Assembly: GCF_026210795.1 (NCBI RefSeq)
Contig: NC_089445.1
Location: 620,001-684,000, forward strand
DNA length: 64,000 bases
Source of the DNA: Rhizophagus irregularis
Lineage: Eukaryota; Glomeromycota; Glomeromycetes; Glomerales; Glomeraceae
Reading direction: 5' to 3'
The notes under the pieces were generated by a model. The model saw only the letters and a list, made by a program, of their open reading frames with translations. It did not search any database and was not told where the DNA came from. A program made the position numbers and the translations under genes. Numbering within the stretch: position 1 is the stretch's first letter; each line of letters opens with the position of its first letter. Positions 11,245-22,786 of this stretch are shown in pieces.

Positions 11245-12866
11245 ATGTTGAAAAGAGATCAACCTTCATATTTTTCAACCTCAAAGATAAAAGATTACTC
11301 TTACGATAGTTTTCGTACAAAATCAAAAATCGGCAGACAAAAGAGTACACCAAGATTAAGAAATAATGATGATAATAATGAGAATAATAAATCTTTAAGA
11401 AGACATTCTATTCATTCTGTTTCAAGATTAAGTATGCAATCAAATCTAAGAGATTCTTCAAGTGATATTAGAATGATTTATGATTATTATCACTTTAATC
11501 AATCTAATTTGAGAAAAGATGAGAAATTCTCTTCTAATGTTGATAAATATGGTTTTGTAACATCAGAAGGAAAAAAAATAAAGGTTATTCCGACTCAAGA
11601 AAAAAAACGTGATAAAAAAGATGCAAAACGTTCTCTAAAATGGGCTCATTGGGTTTCTAATAATAAATTAGTGGTCCGTTCTGGAAATTTTGGTATTTCT
11701 TCTTATAAATTTCCTTGGGATTCTAAATTTTTTAAAAGGATAAGTAAAGGAATTCCTGATTCTTGGAGAAGTCCTGTATGGTATTATTTAGCTACTAATG
11801 GAAGTACCGATACTGAATTTGATGAAGATTTAGTTAAAACTTATAAAGTAAGAATGATTTGTGTGTGTTTGTGTATGTATATGTGTGTTTTATTTTTATC
11901 TAATTCTTTCTTTTTTTTAATTTTAGGATCTTTTGAAATTACCTTCAGCGCACGAAAGGCAAATTGATTTGGATATACCAAGAACATTACATTCACATAT
12001 AATGTTTCGTACAAGATATGGTCCAGGACAAAGAGCTTTATTTGATGTCTTAAGAGCTTTTTCTAATTATGATGAACAAGTTGGTTATTGTCAAGGAATG
12101 ACTAATATAGCTACCATATTATTAATGTATTATACTGAAGAGGTATGTTGTTAATTATGATTTAATAGTATGTATGAAAAAAGTTTTCTTTGATGAATAT
12201 CTAATTAAATTTTTCTTTTAGTATGCATTTATAATGTTGACTAAAATGTTTACAAAGTGTAATTTACATGATTTATATATACCTGGGTTTCCTGCTTTAA
12301 TGGAAAGTTTTTATGTTCAAGAAAAATTAATGAATAAGTACGCTTATAAAATATTCGTTCATTTTGTAAGTATTTTATCGTTTAATATATTTAGTTGTGA
12401 TATTATTATCATCATTACTTAGTATATTTTTTTTATTTATTAATATAGAAAAATTTACAAATATCAAGTACAGCCTATGCTACAAGATGGTATATTACTT
12501 TATTTACAAGTGATGTCGTACCTCATCATACTTTATTAAGAATATGGGATTTATTAATGTTATATGGTTTTGATATATTATATTTTGTTGCTGTTGCCCT
12601 TTTAAAATATAATGAAGGTGAGTTTTTTTATGCAAAAATTCATTTTTATTGTTATCCGGAGCTAAATTTTATTTTTTATTCTTTTAGCAATATTACTTTC
12701 ATCTGATTTTGATCGCGCTTTAACAATGTTATCCTCATCTATTAAAGTTACTGATGATGATAAATTAACAAAAAAAATTAGAAAAATGTATAATAAGAAA
12801 GGAACACAGAAATTAATCGTTAATCTTAAAGAAGAATATAGAAATCAATCTCATTTATCAATTTAA
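11245..12866 (+). CDS. TBC-domain Rab GTPase-activating protein, RN-tre/USP6NL-like
   Basis: Five exons (11245-11847, 11927-12142, 12222-12365, 12449-12617, 12688-12866) join in phase to 436 residues. A Ser/Arg-rich N-terminal tail of about 160 residues is followed by [14 protein letters not shown], the usual entry to a TBC domain. The Arg finger motif IDLDIPRT (R220) and the Gln finger VGYCQGM (Q257) are both intact, so GAP activity is expected. The phrases [16 protein letters not shown] and [10 protein letters not shown] fit the RN-tre/USP6NL branch (known family similarity), although the C-terminal extension of animal members is missing. The likely role is accelerating GTP hydrolysis on a Rab in membrane traffic; which Rab cannot be told. 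It converges on the F-box gene downstream. Confidence 0.85.
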
Positions 12867-13688
12867 ATACATATACATATCATCATTTATCATCATTATC
12901 ATCATCATCATTATTATTAATTAGCATTCTTTAATTTATTTGATTTTTTTTTTTATCGTCAAATGTAATTATTTCATCAAATGCAATTGAATCACTCAAG
13001 AAAGAATCTACAATCTACATTAGTTAGCATCAAATCATCATGAACATTTGGAGGGTAGAAGGATAAAAGGGTAAAAACAAAGGGGAAGATAATTGAATCA
13101 GATGTTGATAATATAACTGTATTTGATTTGGAGTACAGCTGTAAGATAAGAATTTGAAGAATTTGATTTGTAAGTTTAGTTATATACAGTATAATGGTAT
13201 ATCAAGATTTAATCATACATTAATTTTGATTGTAAATAATGAGGAAGGTGTGCGGATTATTCGAATTAGTCCAACGCACAACGCATGCGATATTGCGATA
13301 CGAATGGATACGAATGGATGGGGAACATTTATTTTGATGTTGTTGTTGTCACTTTTGATGTTGTATCTGTTATTTAACTTTGGTGTTGTCAATTTTTGAT
13401 GTTGTAACTGATTATTCTGCAAATAAAATGGTCACAATGCTTGGAATTTAAAAATAAATGAAATGTACATTTTTATTATAAGACGTACATTAATAAGACA
13501 ATAAAATAATTCATAGAAATTATTATAGATTCTATATCGGGGAAAAAAATAAAAAAAATAAATAAATATAGAAATTACAGTAAACATGTACATACATATA
13601 TACGAAAATAGAAACCAATCACCCTTCCCCCTTCCCCCCTTATATTAATTCAACGGGTGTTACCATTGCCCTCCTATAATAATACATA
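12867..13688. other. Convergent 3' region, no gene seen
   Basis: Separates the 3' ends of the TBC gene and the minus-strand F-box gene. Contains CATCAT microsatellite near 12875-12910. The overlapping 81- and 69-codon ORFs on opposite strands near 13154-13422 are not credible. Confidence 0.4.
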
Positions 13689-15596
13689 TTAAATAAATTC
13701 TACGGAAAATAATTGATGAAATCTTACTTTTTTACCATCATAATTTTTCGTGTCCCATTGCTTAATAATTAAATTCTTATTAATTTCATTAGAATAATCT
13801 TTTAATAAATTTAACGTATTTAATTTATCACCACATATGTTAATACTTAATTGTTTCAAATTTCCATTATTATTATGATTATTATAATAATTAAATAAGA
13901 AATCTTTAAATTCATCTTCAGTAAAATAATAATATGAAGTAATAAATAATTTTTTTAAATTATTAGAAATTAAATTTCCCATTCTCTTAAAAACTTGACC
14001 AATAGTTAAATGATCTATTGAAATAACATTATAATAATCATGATTATTATTATTATTTTCATCATAAATAATTAATTCTTTTAATTTATTACAATTTTCT
14101 AATATTTTCAAAATTTTTTCAAAAGTATATTCCGATAAACTAATTTCAAGAAATTTTAATTGATTACAATTTAAATAAATTAAAGGAATTATATTTGAAT
14201 AATTAATTAATAAATCCATATCTTTAATAATGATTTTTTCTAAATTTGATTCATTTGAAAATATTTGATTAAAAATATTCTTAGGTAATATGGATTTAAT
14301 AATTTTTAATGATTTTAATTTAGTAAAAGAATGAATAGAATTGGTACCAATCGAATTAATCGAACCAATAGGATTAATATAATAATCAATTAAATCGATT
14401 GAATTAATTGAATTAATATTAATATTATTAATATTAATATTATAATTATTATCATTATTATAATTATTATTAATATTAATAATATTAGAACCAATAGAAT
14501 CGATAGATTCATAAGAATCGACAGAATCGACAGTATCTTCAATAGAATCGTTCTCTTCAATTTCACTTGATTCAATAATTAATTCTTCTAAATTATTACA
14601 TGAAGAAAGAATTTTGATTGGTAAAATCTTATTAAATAAACAATAAGATATTTTAACATAATTTAAATTTGAATGTCCTTTTAATGAAAGAAATAAATCC
14701 GAAAAATCTTGTTTAATTAAGAAATTCAATTCAAGATTACGTAACTTTCTTTGTGAAACGAGGAGTTTTTTTAAACAATCCAAATTATCATCGATTAATT
14801 CGAAATTTTCCAATTTGATTTCTAAAATATTTTTACAAGATTTAATTAATTCAATAAATAATTTTTTATAAGGAAAATTATATCTTCCATTACATTTAAA
14901 AGATTGTAAATTGGAAAAAGAAAGATTTGAAGAAGAAGGAGAAGAAGGAGAAGAAGTAATGGTAAAATAATTTAAAGGAATATAATCACAAAAACATTTC
15001 TTTTTTGGTATAGAAAAATCAAAATATTTTATATTTGAATTATAAATGATTAAATTAAATAATTCAATTATAATAGGTAAAATTTTTGATTTTATAAAAT
15101 ATTTTGAAGGATGATTAGGATTTGAATTATTATTAGTAGTACATAAAGTACATAAAGTAAAATTTTCAGGAATTTCTTCAAAAATTTTATAATCAATTTC
15201 ATCAATTTCATTATTATTTATTTCAACTTTCCAAAATTCTAAACATGCTTCATATAATTTAAGATAATGAAATTCTTTAATAAATGATAAATAATTATAA
15301 TTAATATTTCTTTTTTGATTATTATTGTTATTATTAATTGATTTTAATCCCAATTGATTTAAAAATTGATTAGGTAGAAATGAAAAAAAAATTCGAAATT
15401 GTTGTACTTGTTTAATATGAAGTTTTTCTTTATTATGAACATCATCATAAATAAAAGGTTTACTCCATAAAAAAGGAAGAGCATTATAACTCCAAGATCT
15501 TGATACTAAAGCGCAAGATAATAAAAATTTTGGATAAAATACTGGATAATATAAATAAGAAAATATTATTTCAAGTATCTCTGGAATAACAATCAT
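13689..15596 (-). CDS. F-box protein with leucine-rich repeats, 635 residues
   Basis: A single-exon gene. Residues 1-45 form an F-box (MIVIPEILEIIFSYL, then LLSCALVSRSWSYNALPFLW). The remainder is an irregular LRR-like array with LKKLLV, LRNLELN, LEELII, LKSLKII and LKELIIYD segments. Residues about 345-420 are an Asn/Ile/Ser/Asp low-complexity insertion encoded by AAT/ATT-type repeats. Such proteins are normally SCF ubiquitin-ligase substrate adaptors: the F-box binds Skp1 and the LRRs bind the target. Glomeromycotina carry large F-box families (established). It is divergent from the F-box gene at 16466 and shares its architecture, so the two may be old duplicates. The low-complexity insertion probably lies in a surface loop. 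Confidence 0.85.
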   Translation of the reverse strand: MIVIPEILEIIFSYLYYPVFYPKFLLSCALVSRSWSYNALPFLWSKPFIYDDVHNKEKLHIKQVQQFRIFFSFLPNQFLNQLGLKSINNNNNNQKRNINYNYLSFIKEFHYLKLYEACLEFWKVEINNNEIDEIDYKIFEEIPENFTLCTLCTTNNNSNPNHPSKYFIKSKILPIIIELFNLIIYNSNIKYFDFSIPKKKCFCDYIPLNYFTITSSPSSPSSSNLSFSNLQSFKCNGRYNFPYKKLFIELIKSCKNILEIKLENFELIDDNLDCLKKLLVSQRKLRNLELNFLIKQDFSDLFLSLKGHSNLNYVKISYCLFNKILPIKILSSCNNLEELIIESSEIEENDSIEDTVDSVDSYESIDSIGSNIININNNYNNDNNYNININNININSINSIDLIDYYINPIGSINSIGTNSIHSFTKLKSLKIIKSILPKNIFNQIFSNESNLEKIIIKDMDLLINYSNIIPLIYLNCNQLKFLEISLSEYTFEKILKILENCNKLKELIIYDENNNNNHDYYNVISIDHLTIGQVFKRMGNLISNNLKKLFITSYYYFTEDEFKDFLFNYYNNHNNNGNLKQLSINICGDKLNTLNLLKDYSNEINKNLIIKQWDTKNYDGKKVRFHQLFSVEFI

Positions 15597-15597
15597 T

Positions 15598-15765
15598 TTG
15601 TAGTAATAAGTGTAATAAATGTAGTAATAAATGTAGTAATAAATTTAGTAATAAATGTAGTAATAAGTGTAGTAATAAGTGTAATAATAAGTGTAATAAT
15701 AAGTATAGTAATAAGTGTGCTAATAAGTGTAGTAATAGCCTAATAGGTGTGTAGTAATGGGTGTA
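15598..15765. repeat. Minisatellite in F-box gene promoter, unit about 12-13 bp
   Basis: Roughly a dozen copies of GTAGTAATAAGTGTA / GTAATAAATGTA directly upstream of the minus-strand F-box start. Followed by a few AGTTATCGTAA repeats to about 15830. Length variation here could alter the promoter (inference). Confidence 0.7.
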
Positions 15766-15829
15766 GTTATAGTTATCGTAAAGTTATCGTAAAGTTATCA
15801 TGAAGTTTGAAGTTATCGTGGAGTTTTTA

Positions 15830-16465
15830 TAATTTCACTTTAAAGTTACTCGCGTTTTGAGGCGTAATCCAGCGTAATCCTAAAAAGAGACAATTCATTT
15901 AAACCATTTTATTTTTTAATTAGTAAACAATATATTTTTAAATGAATGTAAATCTTTTCCATTTTATGATTCTTAATTAGTCATTTTTAATTTTCTTTTA
16001 AATAACAATGACAAAATGATCATTTATTCATTTACTCATCACGTATTTTAACATTTGGATCATCGATGAACGAAATAACTCCTTAGATCCGAAAAAAATT
16101 ATATAAATAATTATTAATCTTGTATTTCTTTTTCTGCAATTTACTATATATAAATTTTTCGTAATGTTTTAAATAATTAGGATAATTTCTTAACCGATTT
16201 TCCGAATTTCGCATCTTTTATTTTTCCTTTCTGAATTTGGGAACTTTGTGTAACTTTCACGTCAAAAGATAAAGTGTGCTGCTTTATCATTTATCATTTC
16301 ATATTTCATATGATAATTATATATCATATCTTGTAGATCTATAAGTTGTCAAATTTCAACCTTTACCGATTTGGGAAGAAATAAAAATTTTCTTTTCTTT
16401 TTTTTTTCTTTTTTTTTTATTTTTTATTTTTTAATCTAAAAAAATTTATTTAAAAAAAAATAATC
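15830..16465. promoter_or_regulatory. Shared divergent promoter region of the two F-box genes
   Basis: Together with the minisatellite this forms an 870-bp region between the divergent F-box starts (15596 and 16466). A pyrimidine-rich tract at about 16391-16435 sits just upstream of the plus-strand ATG. No specific factor site recognised. Confidence 0.35.
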
Positions 16466-18088
16466 ATGCCATATCAACCTTTACCAATTGAATGTATCTC
16501 TCATATTTTTGAAAGTTTTCAAGATAATAAAAATCTTTATACTTGTTTATTAGTAAATAGATTTTGGTGTAGAATCGCTATACCTATATTATATAAAACT
16601 CCATTTACAAGAAACCAAGAAAGAAATAAATCTCAACAATCAAAAATTATTTCAACTTATCTTTCTTGTTTAAGTAATGAAGAAAAAATTCATTTAATGA
16701 AAAATAGTAATAATAAAATTTTAATACCTTTAAATAATAATCAATTATTTGATTATCCTGTTTATTTAGAAGAATTTTGTAATTTATCATTACAAGATAT
16801 GATAATTCATTGGATAATTCTTATGATAAAACAAGATTTTTCTATTGAACAAAGAAAAATTTTTCATTTAATTAATAATATTTTATATCCTTTATTAATA
16901 AGTAAAAGTAAAAATCTTTCATATTTAAATCTTATTAACGTTAATTCTAATAATGATAATAATAATAATAATCATTTTCATTTTGATATTCCTGATATTT
17001 TCACTTTTTTCGCTTTTACTCCTGGTTTAACAAATATTACTAGATTAGATTTTAAATTATATAAAAATAATTCAAATTTATTATTAAATATTATCAATTT
17101 ATTTGATATTATTCCTTCTTTATGTAAAAATATTCAATTAATTAATTTTAATTCTAAATTATCTTTTAATGATAATGATAATCGAATCACTTTACGTAAG
17201 GCTCTTTGTGGAATTATTAGAAATCAAAGGGATCTTAAAAAATTATATTTAAGATTTAAAGGTGAAACTTTAAATAATATAATTATGCCTACATTAGAAT
17301 TACAATCTATTAATTTAACTCATTTATATTTTAAAAAGTTAAGATTAAATGATGATGTGATGGATTCTTTGGCAAATTTCTTATCTTTAAAAGTACTTGG
17401 ATTTGAATCTTGTTATATTATTACTACAAGTGATAATCAAGATCGTTATAATGATAATTTTATTACTAATAATTCAAATTTTCAACTTGAAAAATTATAT
17501 TTGGTGGAAAATATGTCAAGACATATGATTTCTGATATTAAATGTTTAATTATTCGTTATTTTAGTATTTCTTTACAAGAATTAATTTTAGATGAATTAA
17601 ATTCTGATATAGTTAAAATTATATCAAATTTTTGTTCAAATATTAAAAGATTAATTTTATTAGCAACAGAATATGAGAGTATTGATCTTTATAATCTTTT
17701 AATTAATTTAAAATATTTAAAAAATTTAACTTTATGGTATGTAAATGAACATACTATAAAAGTTTTAGGAAATTATTTACCTAATACTTTATTACATCTT
17801 AGTTTTATTCATTTAATTTGTTTACCTTTTAATGATTTTTTAAAAGATTGTAATATTCCTTTAGAATCTATAGAAATTTTTAATTTAATTATGAATTCAA
17901 ATAATTCAAATTCAAGTGACCATTTTAAACCTATAAGTGATTATATTAAGATTCATTATAATCATTTAAAAGTAATTTATTTTGGTAAGAATTGTGATAT
18001 AAGTAATGAGGATCTTGAAGAGATTAAAGATTATGTTAATGTAAAATTAATAGATAATTATGACCATTTTCCATCAAAGTTCAATTAG
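16466..18088 (+). CDS. F-box protein with leucine-rich repeats, 540 residues
   Basis: A single-exon gene. It begins MPYQPLPIECISHIFESF and continues LYTCLLVNRFWCRIAIPILY, a typical F-box in residues 1-45. Downstream are irregular LRR-like segments (LKKLYLRFKG, LTHLYFKKL, LKVLGFESC, LEKLYLVEN, LQELILDEL, IKRLILLAT, LKNLTLWYV). It is predicted to be an SCF substrate receptor. Asn runs occur near residue 165 and around 470-480 but are shorter than in its divergent neighbour. The start ATG follows an A-rich leader and is the first ATG in the frame. The substrate is unknown. Confidence 0.85.
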   Translation: MPYQPLPIECISHIFESFQDNKNLYTCLLVNRFWCRIAIPILYKTPFTRNQERNKSQQSKIISTYLSCLSNEEKIHLMKNSNNKILIPLNNNQLFDYPVYLEEFCNLSLQDMIIHWIILMIKQDFSIEQRKIFHLINNILYPLLISKSKNLSYLNLINVNSNNDNNNNNHFHFDIPDIFTFFAFTPGLTNITRLDFKLYKNNSNLLLNIINLFDIIPSLCKNIQLINFNSKLSFNDNDNRITLRKALCGIIRNQRDLKKLYLRFKGETLNNIIMPTLELQSINLTHLYFKKLRLNDDVMDSLANFLSLKVLGFESCYIITTSDNQDRYNDNFITNNSNFQLEKLYLVENMSRHMISDIKCLIIRYFSISLQELILDELNSDIVKIISNFCSNIKRLILLATEYESIDLYNLLINLKYLKNLTLWYVNEHTIKVLGNYLPNTLLHLSFIHLICLPFNDFLKDCNIPLESIEIFNLIMNSNNSNSSDHFKPISDYIKIHYNHLKVIYFGKNCDISNEDLEEIKDYVNVKLIDNYDHFPSKFN

Positions 18089-18097
18089 AAGATCCGA

Positions 18098-18390
18098 TGA
18101 TTTCGATGGTGAGTTACTGAGTTATGTAGTTATGTAGTTATATAGTTGTAGTTATGTAGTTATGTGCCTGAGACCTGGGTTTCTGGGTTGATGGTGCGGG
18201 TTTTGGTGTCACTCTATGGACGATGGATTGGTGTCACTTGATGAGTTGATGTTAGTGTCACTCGTACTTGATATCACTCTATGAGTTTGGTGTTACTCTC
18301 TATGAGTTAATAATAATAATATATTCGATGGGTTAATTAATATCACTCAATGAGTTGGTGTCACTTGATGGGTTTGATGTTCACTTCAAT
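18098..18390. repeat. Degenerate minisatellites just 3' of the F-box gene
   Basis: First GTTATGTAGTTATGTAGTTA-type units (18110-18165), then about ten degenerate copies of GGTGTCACTYKATGAGTTGAT (18205-18390). They start within 20 bp of the stop codon, so they probably lie in the 3' UTR. Confidence 0.65.
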
Positions 18391-19512
18391 ATTTTAATAT
18401 AGTCGGGAAATTTTTGATTTCATTTAGTTTATTTAGTGTAACCTTTTTAATAATTTATCATTATACAATTCGTGGTTTATTTATTTATTGGATTGATCAG
18501 TCCCTTATATATAATTATACTTTTTAAAATATTTCTTATTCTTTTTTTTTTTCATATTTCAGATTATCAATTTTTTTTCAATAAAAATAGATGATTTATT
18601 AGTTTATTTTTTCTTGGTATCCAAATTTACTATTTCTTGATGGAAAGTTTATATATATATCATTCATATATATGAGTCATATATTAGGCTACGAATTCCC
18701 ATTGATAAAAAAAAAAAGTGACGAAAAAAAGTGACGAAGAAAAGTGACGAAGAAAAGTGACGAAGAAAAGTGACGAAAAAAGGTGACGAAAAATTTGGGT
18801 TTCACTTCATTCGGCAAAAATTCACGTTAATGGTATACTTGGGTGGCGAATTATTACGGTACATTACACCAATTCGGCATTACATCGATGTAATACTGGC
18901 GTAATACTTTTTTAATGTGGTGTAATAAATTTCACTATTACGCTGCTCTAAAATGCCGAGTTATCTGGAACAAATTACGCCCCATATATACTTGTACGTA
19001 AAAAATCACGTTCACGTGGGTATATTTATTAATTTATTTGTTTTTTTTATTATGATTATTAATATACATTGTTTTACTTTTACGGGAAAGTATGATCTTA
19101 AATTCAATTAAAGTTTGATTATATTATCATATTAAAAAGTTATAGCTTCAAATTTGATTTTTTTTGTTTAAGGAAAATTAGGATCGGGAATACAAAAAGA
19201 TGCTACCAATTTTTGGATGATTAATATTAAAAGATGTGTTTATCACATGATTTTTTTTAAAAAAAATTTCAATTTTTTTATATTGTATAATTAAGAAATT
19301 TTCAACAGAATATTTTTAAAAAATAAACAATTTTTAATTAAAAAAAGGTGAAAAATGTTTATTTTATTTTAATAAAGTAATTTTTTATTAAGTAATTTTA
19401 ATTGAATATATATTAAATATATAAATTTTATAATAAGTAAATCCTATTGTAATCTTATCAATTACCATTTTTTACATTCGGCATTAGATACAGTATTTAT
19501 AATTATAAATAT
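18391..19512. other. Intergenic, no gene seen
   Basis: Includes the AAAGTGACGAAG minisatellite (separate entry) and a relatively GC-rich patch at 18830-19015 with TTACGC/GCGTAAT words in both orientations, possibly a decayed foldback element without clear ends. Confidence 0.4.
18715..18790. repeat. Tandem repeat, unit about 14 bp (AAAAGTGACGAAG)
   Basis: Six consecutive copies of AAAAGTGACGAAR with few differences, indicating a recent expansion. Confidence 0.75.
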
Positions 19513-19523
19513 TTGTTTTAATT

Positions 19524-19690
19524 ATATCAAATCTGAATTTAGCACTACGCAGTTGCAATTATAAGATATTTATTTTTAATTATCAAACCTGAATTTAGCA
19601 CTACACAATTGCAATTGTATTTATATCAAATCTGAATTTACCACTACACAGTTGCAATTTTACATTATAAATATTTATTATATCAAATCT
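19524..19690. repeat. Three-copy tandem repeat of about 50 bp at the TatD 3' end
   Basis: Copies near 19524-19560, 19580-19618 and 19624-19660 share ATCAAATCTGAATTTAGCAC then TACRCARTTGCAATT. A partial fourth copy precedes the TatD stop at 19713. Confidence 0.7.
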
Positions 19691-19712
19691 ACTACACACT
19701 ATATTTCAAATT

Positions 19713-21380
19713 CTACTCATGTTTTAAATTAAAACCTTCACATGTATTTTTATATATCGTTTCAGCTAATTCTTCGGGATTCTCATCACGAATTGAAGCT
19801 AATACATGTAACACTTGCCTACATTACATATAATAAATTTATTAATTATCAATCAAGTCATCTTAGTATAAATATGAAATAATAAATCATCAATATTTAC
19901 CCGATACAACAAGGTTCATTACGTCCTTTAACCATAAATCCCAATTCGAATTTTTCCTTCTTACGTGTTGGAGGTTTATATAACAACTCTTCTTCTTTCG
20001 ATAAATTTAAATGTTTATACGAAGCATGCGTGGGTCTAATATCACACCATGGCGCATCTACCCAAATTAAATGTGAGATATATGAAATACAACCAATACA
20101 ACCAATACAACCTTACCAGTTTCTAACATTAACTTTTCTATTGGGACTTTTTTCGCCACTTCAAGATTTTCATGTGTTTTCAATGAACTTAAATAATGAT
20201 GATAAAAGATTATTAAAACAATTTATGTGATGTGAACATGTTAAAAGATTAAGAATTAAAAATTTTCTAACCATCCATTAATTCCAAGATACAAATCTAA
20301 AGAAACAGCACGTTCCATTTCCTCCATTGTGCAAGTAATTGAATGCATAATTCCATTTTTGAATCTATGTCTATGCTTTTGAATCAAATGTATTTTCATG
20401 TCATAATTAAGGTACATATATTAAAGTAAGAATTATTATCTATTAATACGAAATAAAAGGATATCCATAAAATCATTTCCAGTATTACGATTATGAAGAA
20501 ACATTGGAAGTCCAGTTTCTTCGGCCAAATCAAATTGACGTTCAAAATATCTATATTAAAAGTGTGCTTTAATAAGTTTAATTAAATTCACAATATCATC
20601 ATAAAATAATTTATGAAATAATATACTTCAACTGTGTTGCTTTTGGACAAAAATAAAGTCGATCATAGTCTACCAAAAGTTGATCAAATGTGAGTATTAG
20701 ATTTTATTAAAAGGTTAATAATAAATATCATTCTTACCAAGTCCACATTCTCCAATTGCTACAACTTTGTCACTAGATTTTGCAATATTTAAGAGTTTTT
20801 GATAATATCCATCTGGTCCTTCAGGATCTTTTTCAAATTCTTTACAACGCGTTGGATGACAACCAACAGTCATAAACAGATTTTCTGTAAATTCAGTGAT
20901 GAAAAGAATTTTATAATCATTTAATAATGATATAATAGTGTAATAATAATGTTAAATCATATAATAATGTAATAATGTTAAATCTTTAAATTATCATTAA
21001 TTCTAACATACCATAAGTATTAACTAATTTAATGGCCTCTTCAGCCTCCTTTACTGTTCCAGCAGTTACTATGATTTTTTCTACACCAGCATTTCTAGTT
21101 CGTTGTAGCATTTCCTTAAAATCACCTAAATTTACCAAATTTTTTACCGGATTCTATTAAAAATTAATTTGATAAAACCTAATTATCAATAAATATATTT
21201 ACCAGTATGAGCTTGAACACCACGATAAACTCCATTAAAAATAGGATCCGTCAAATTGGCACCAATTTCTTTATAAAAAAAATAACATTGCTCAATTAAT
21301 TATATAGTGACATATATAATTATTCTTTGGAAATATATAAATTAATATTTTATACCAATAAATCGAATTCCTTTCGACAT
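19713..21380 (-). CDS. TatD-family metal-dependent DNase (TATDN1-like)
   Basis: Ten exons on the minus strand: 21380-21356, 21268-21203, 21125-21012, 20884-20738, 20669-20627, 20550-20465, 20389-20272, 20187-20117, 20057-19901, 19818-19713. They join to 310 residues, the usual length. Family motifs appear in order: [85 protein letters not shown] and [12 protein letters not shown]. Metal-binding acidic and His residues (E of GECGL, H of FLHNRN, H of MHS, D of TDAPW) are present. TatD enzymes are 3'-5' exonucleases linked to DNA repair and apoptotic DNA breakdown. The intron between exons 6 and 7 only works as an AT-AC intron. Divergent from psf2, 133 bp apart. Confidence 0.9.
20390..20464 (-). 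other. Probable U12-type AT-AC intron in the TatD gene
   Basis: Read on the minus strand the intron starts ATATCCTTTT, an exact match to the minor-spliceosome 5' site consensus ATATCCTT, and ends AAAATAC. Upstream of the end, at a distance of about 17 nt, is TACCTTAAT, close to the U12 branch consensus TCCTTAAC. Splicing here gives [13 protein letters not shown], aligning with EFLDITKRNRDR of TATDN1 as I recall it. None of the nearby GT/AG pairs keeps the frame. Minor introns are reported to be common in Rhizophagus (established). Confidence 0.75.
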
Positions 21381-21513
21381 GGTTTCTTGCTAAAAAAAAA
21401 GGTACGGTACTGTGTAACGGTCAATCAGGTTTTTTGACCTGTGGCTTTGATCATCATGATTCATCGCGTCGCGTTATATAACGATATATAATAATTACAA
21501 ATAATTTTTCATA
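21381..21513. promoter_or_regulatory. Compact divergent promoter TatD / psf2
   Basis: Only 133 bp separate the two ATGs. It contains CGCGTCGCGTTA at 21465-21476, a GC-rich word standing out in AT-rich surroundings and reminiscent of MCB (ACGCGT) elements that drive G1/S genes in fungi. This is inference from motif resemblance. Confidence 0.4.
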
Positions 21514-22505
21514 ATGCCCATAAATACTGAAGATCTTAGATTCTTTGCTGAAGATGAGCTTGTTACTGTAGAGCCTTTCTTCAAGGAAGAGACTTTGATA
21601 CTTTCTGGTGTAAGCATTTTCTACTCTATTTTTTTATTTATTTTAATTAGTTATTATATCGATTAAATATTAAAATATAAACAATTTGAAGAGATCTTTT
21701 GGTCCTTTTGAACCACCCAAAAAACTTGAAATACCGCTTTGGGCAGCTTTAGCACTGAAAGGAGAAAAACAATGTAAAATATTTTCTCCGGAATGCTTGA
21801 CAACCGGTGAGTTTTGTTATTTTGATAACTCAATTATGATATTTACATATTTTTATGTGAAATATCTTCTTATTTTGATATAAGAATTTCTCGAACATCG
21901 GTTAGAACTTGAGAATTCTATGGACGATTACGGAAATAAACCACTCAGTAAATTTCCAAAATATTTTATTGAATTTTCAAAAATTTTATTGGAAAAGTAA
22001 GTAATTTATGAATCGAATTTAAATATTTAAATATAAAAAGTTAATTGAAATGATAATTTAGGGCAGAAGATGATATAGAAAATCCAGCTAGAGTACGGTA
22101 TCTCTTACAAAAACTTAAAGAAGTAAGAGAAAATAAAATTGAAAAACAATTAAATGAATTAGATGTTAATGGTCTTAAGGTAAATTTATTATCATTGAAA
22201 TTTATTTATTTAAAATATTGTTCAAATAAACTTATTAACATTTTAATCTTTAGATGAAAAATCTCACTACAAGTGAAGTTCACAAAATAAGACCCACTTT
22301 CGTAATGTCTCTTGAGGGAATAAGACAATTGGATGGTGTTAGGAAAGAAGTTCCCAAAGGACCTTCTGTAAGAGTAAATGGAGTTAATGGAGTTAATGGA
22401 ACTAATGGCATGCAAGGTATTGAAGACTTTTCGCAGCTGAGAGGAAATGATATTAATATCGAAGATTATGTAATGGAGTTAGATGATACAATAGTATATG
22501 ATTAA
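21514..22505 (+). CDS. psf2: GINS complex subunit Psf2
   Basis: Five exons (21514-21609, 21692-21806, 21885-21996, 22062-22179, 22254-22505) give 230 residues. FFAEDELVTVEPFF, then RSFGPFEPP and IPLWAALALKGEKQCKIFSP, are diagnostic of Psf2. The helical C-terminal part contains DIENPARVRYLLQKL and the MKNLTTSEVHKIRP segment. GINS (Sld5-Psf1-Psf2-Psf3) joins Mcm2-7 and Cdc45 to form the CMG replicative helicase in the nucleus. The C-terminal tail carries a short VNG repeat (VRVNGVNGVNGTNG) not expected in other fungi; it is likely a disordered extension. Divergent from TatD over a short promoter. Confidence 0.93.
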
Positions 22506-22786
22506 AATTAGAAATTAGCACTGCGCCATTGTTTGTATTTAAGTCATGTGCTGTGTTTGTTTTTCAATGTTATCCTGATTTAGATTTGATCGTCTACCTT
22601 ATGATAATAATGACATAATTATATTTATAATTATGATATCATGTATCATTAAAAAATGTGTATAAAAACTCGTTAAATTTCATCAATTAAATACATCAAT
22701 CATCGTTTTTTCCCACAAATTCTTAAGACTTTTTCTCAAATAAAAATTTAAAACTTACTTTTTTTTTCAAGAAAATCATATCAAAG

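Noticed and set aside
13154-13422. Overlapping 81- and 69-codon frames on opposite strands
   Set aside because: Low-complexity, no splice partners, no family resemblance, in a convergent 3' region.
18830-19015. GC-richer patch with TTACGC/GCGTAAT words as a possible MITE
   Set aside because: No matching terminal inverted repeats or target duplication could be defined.
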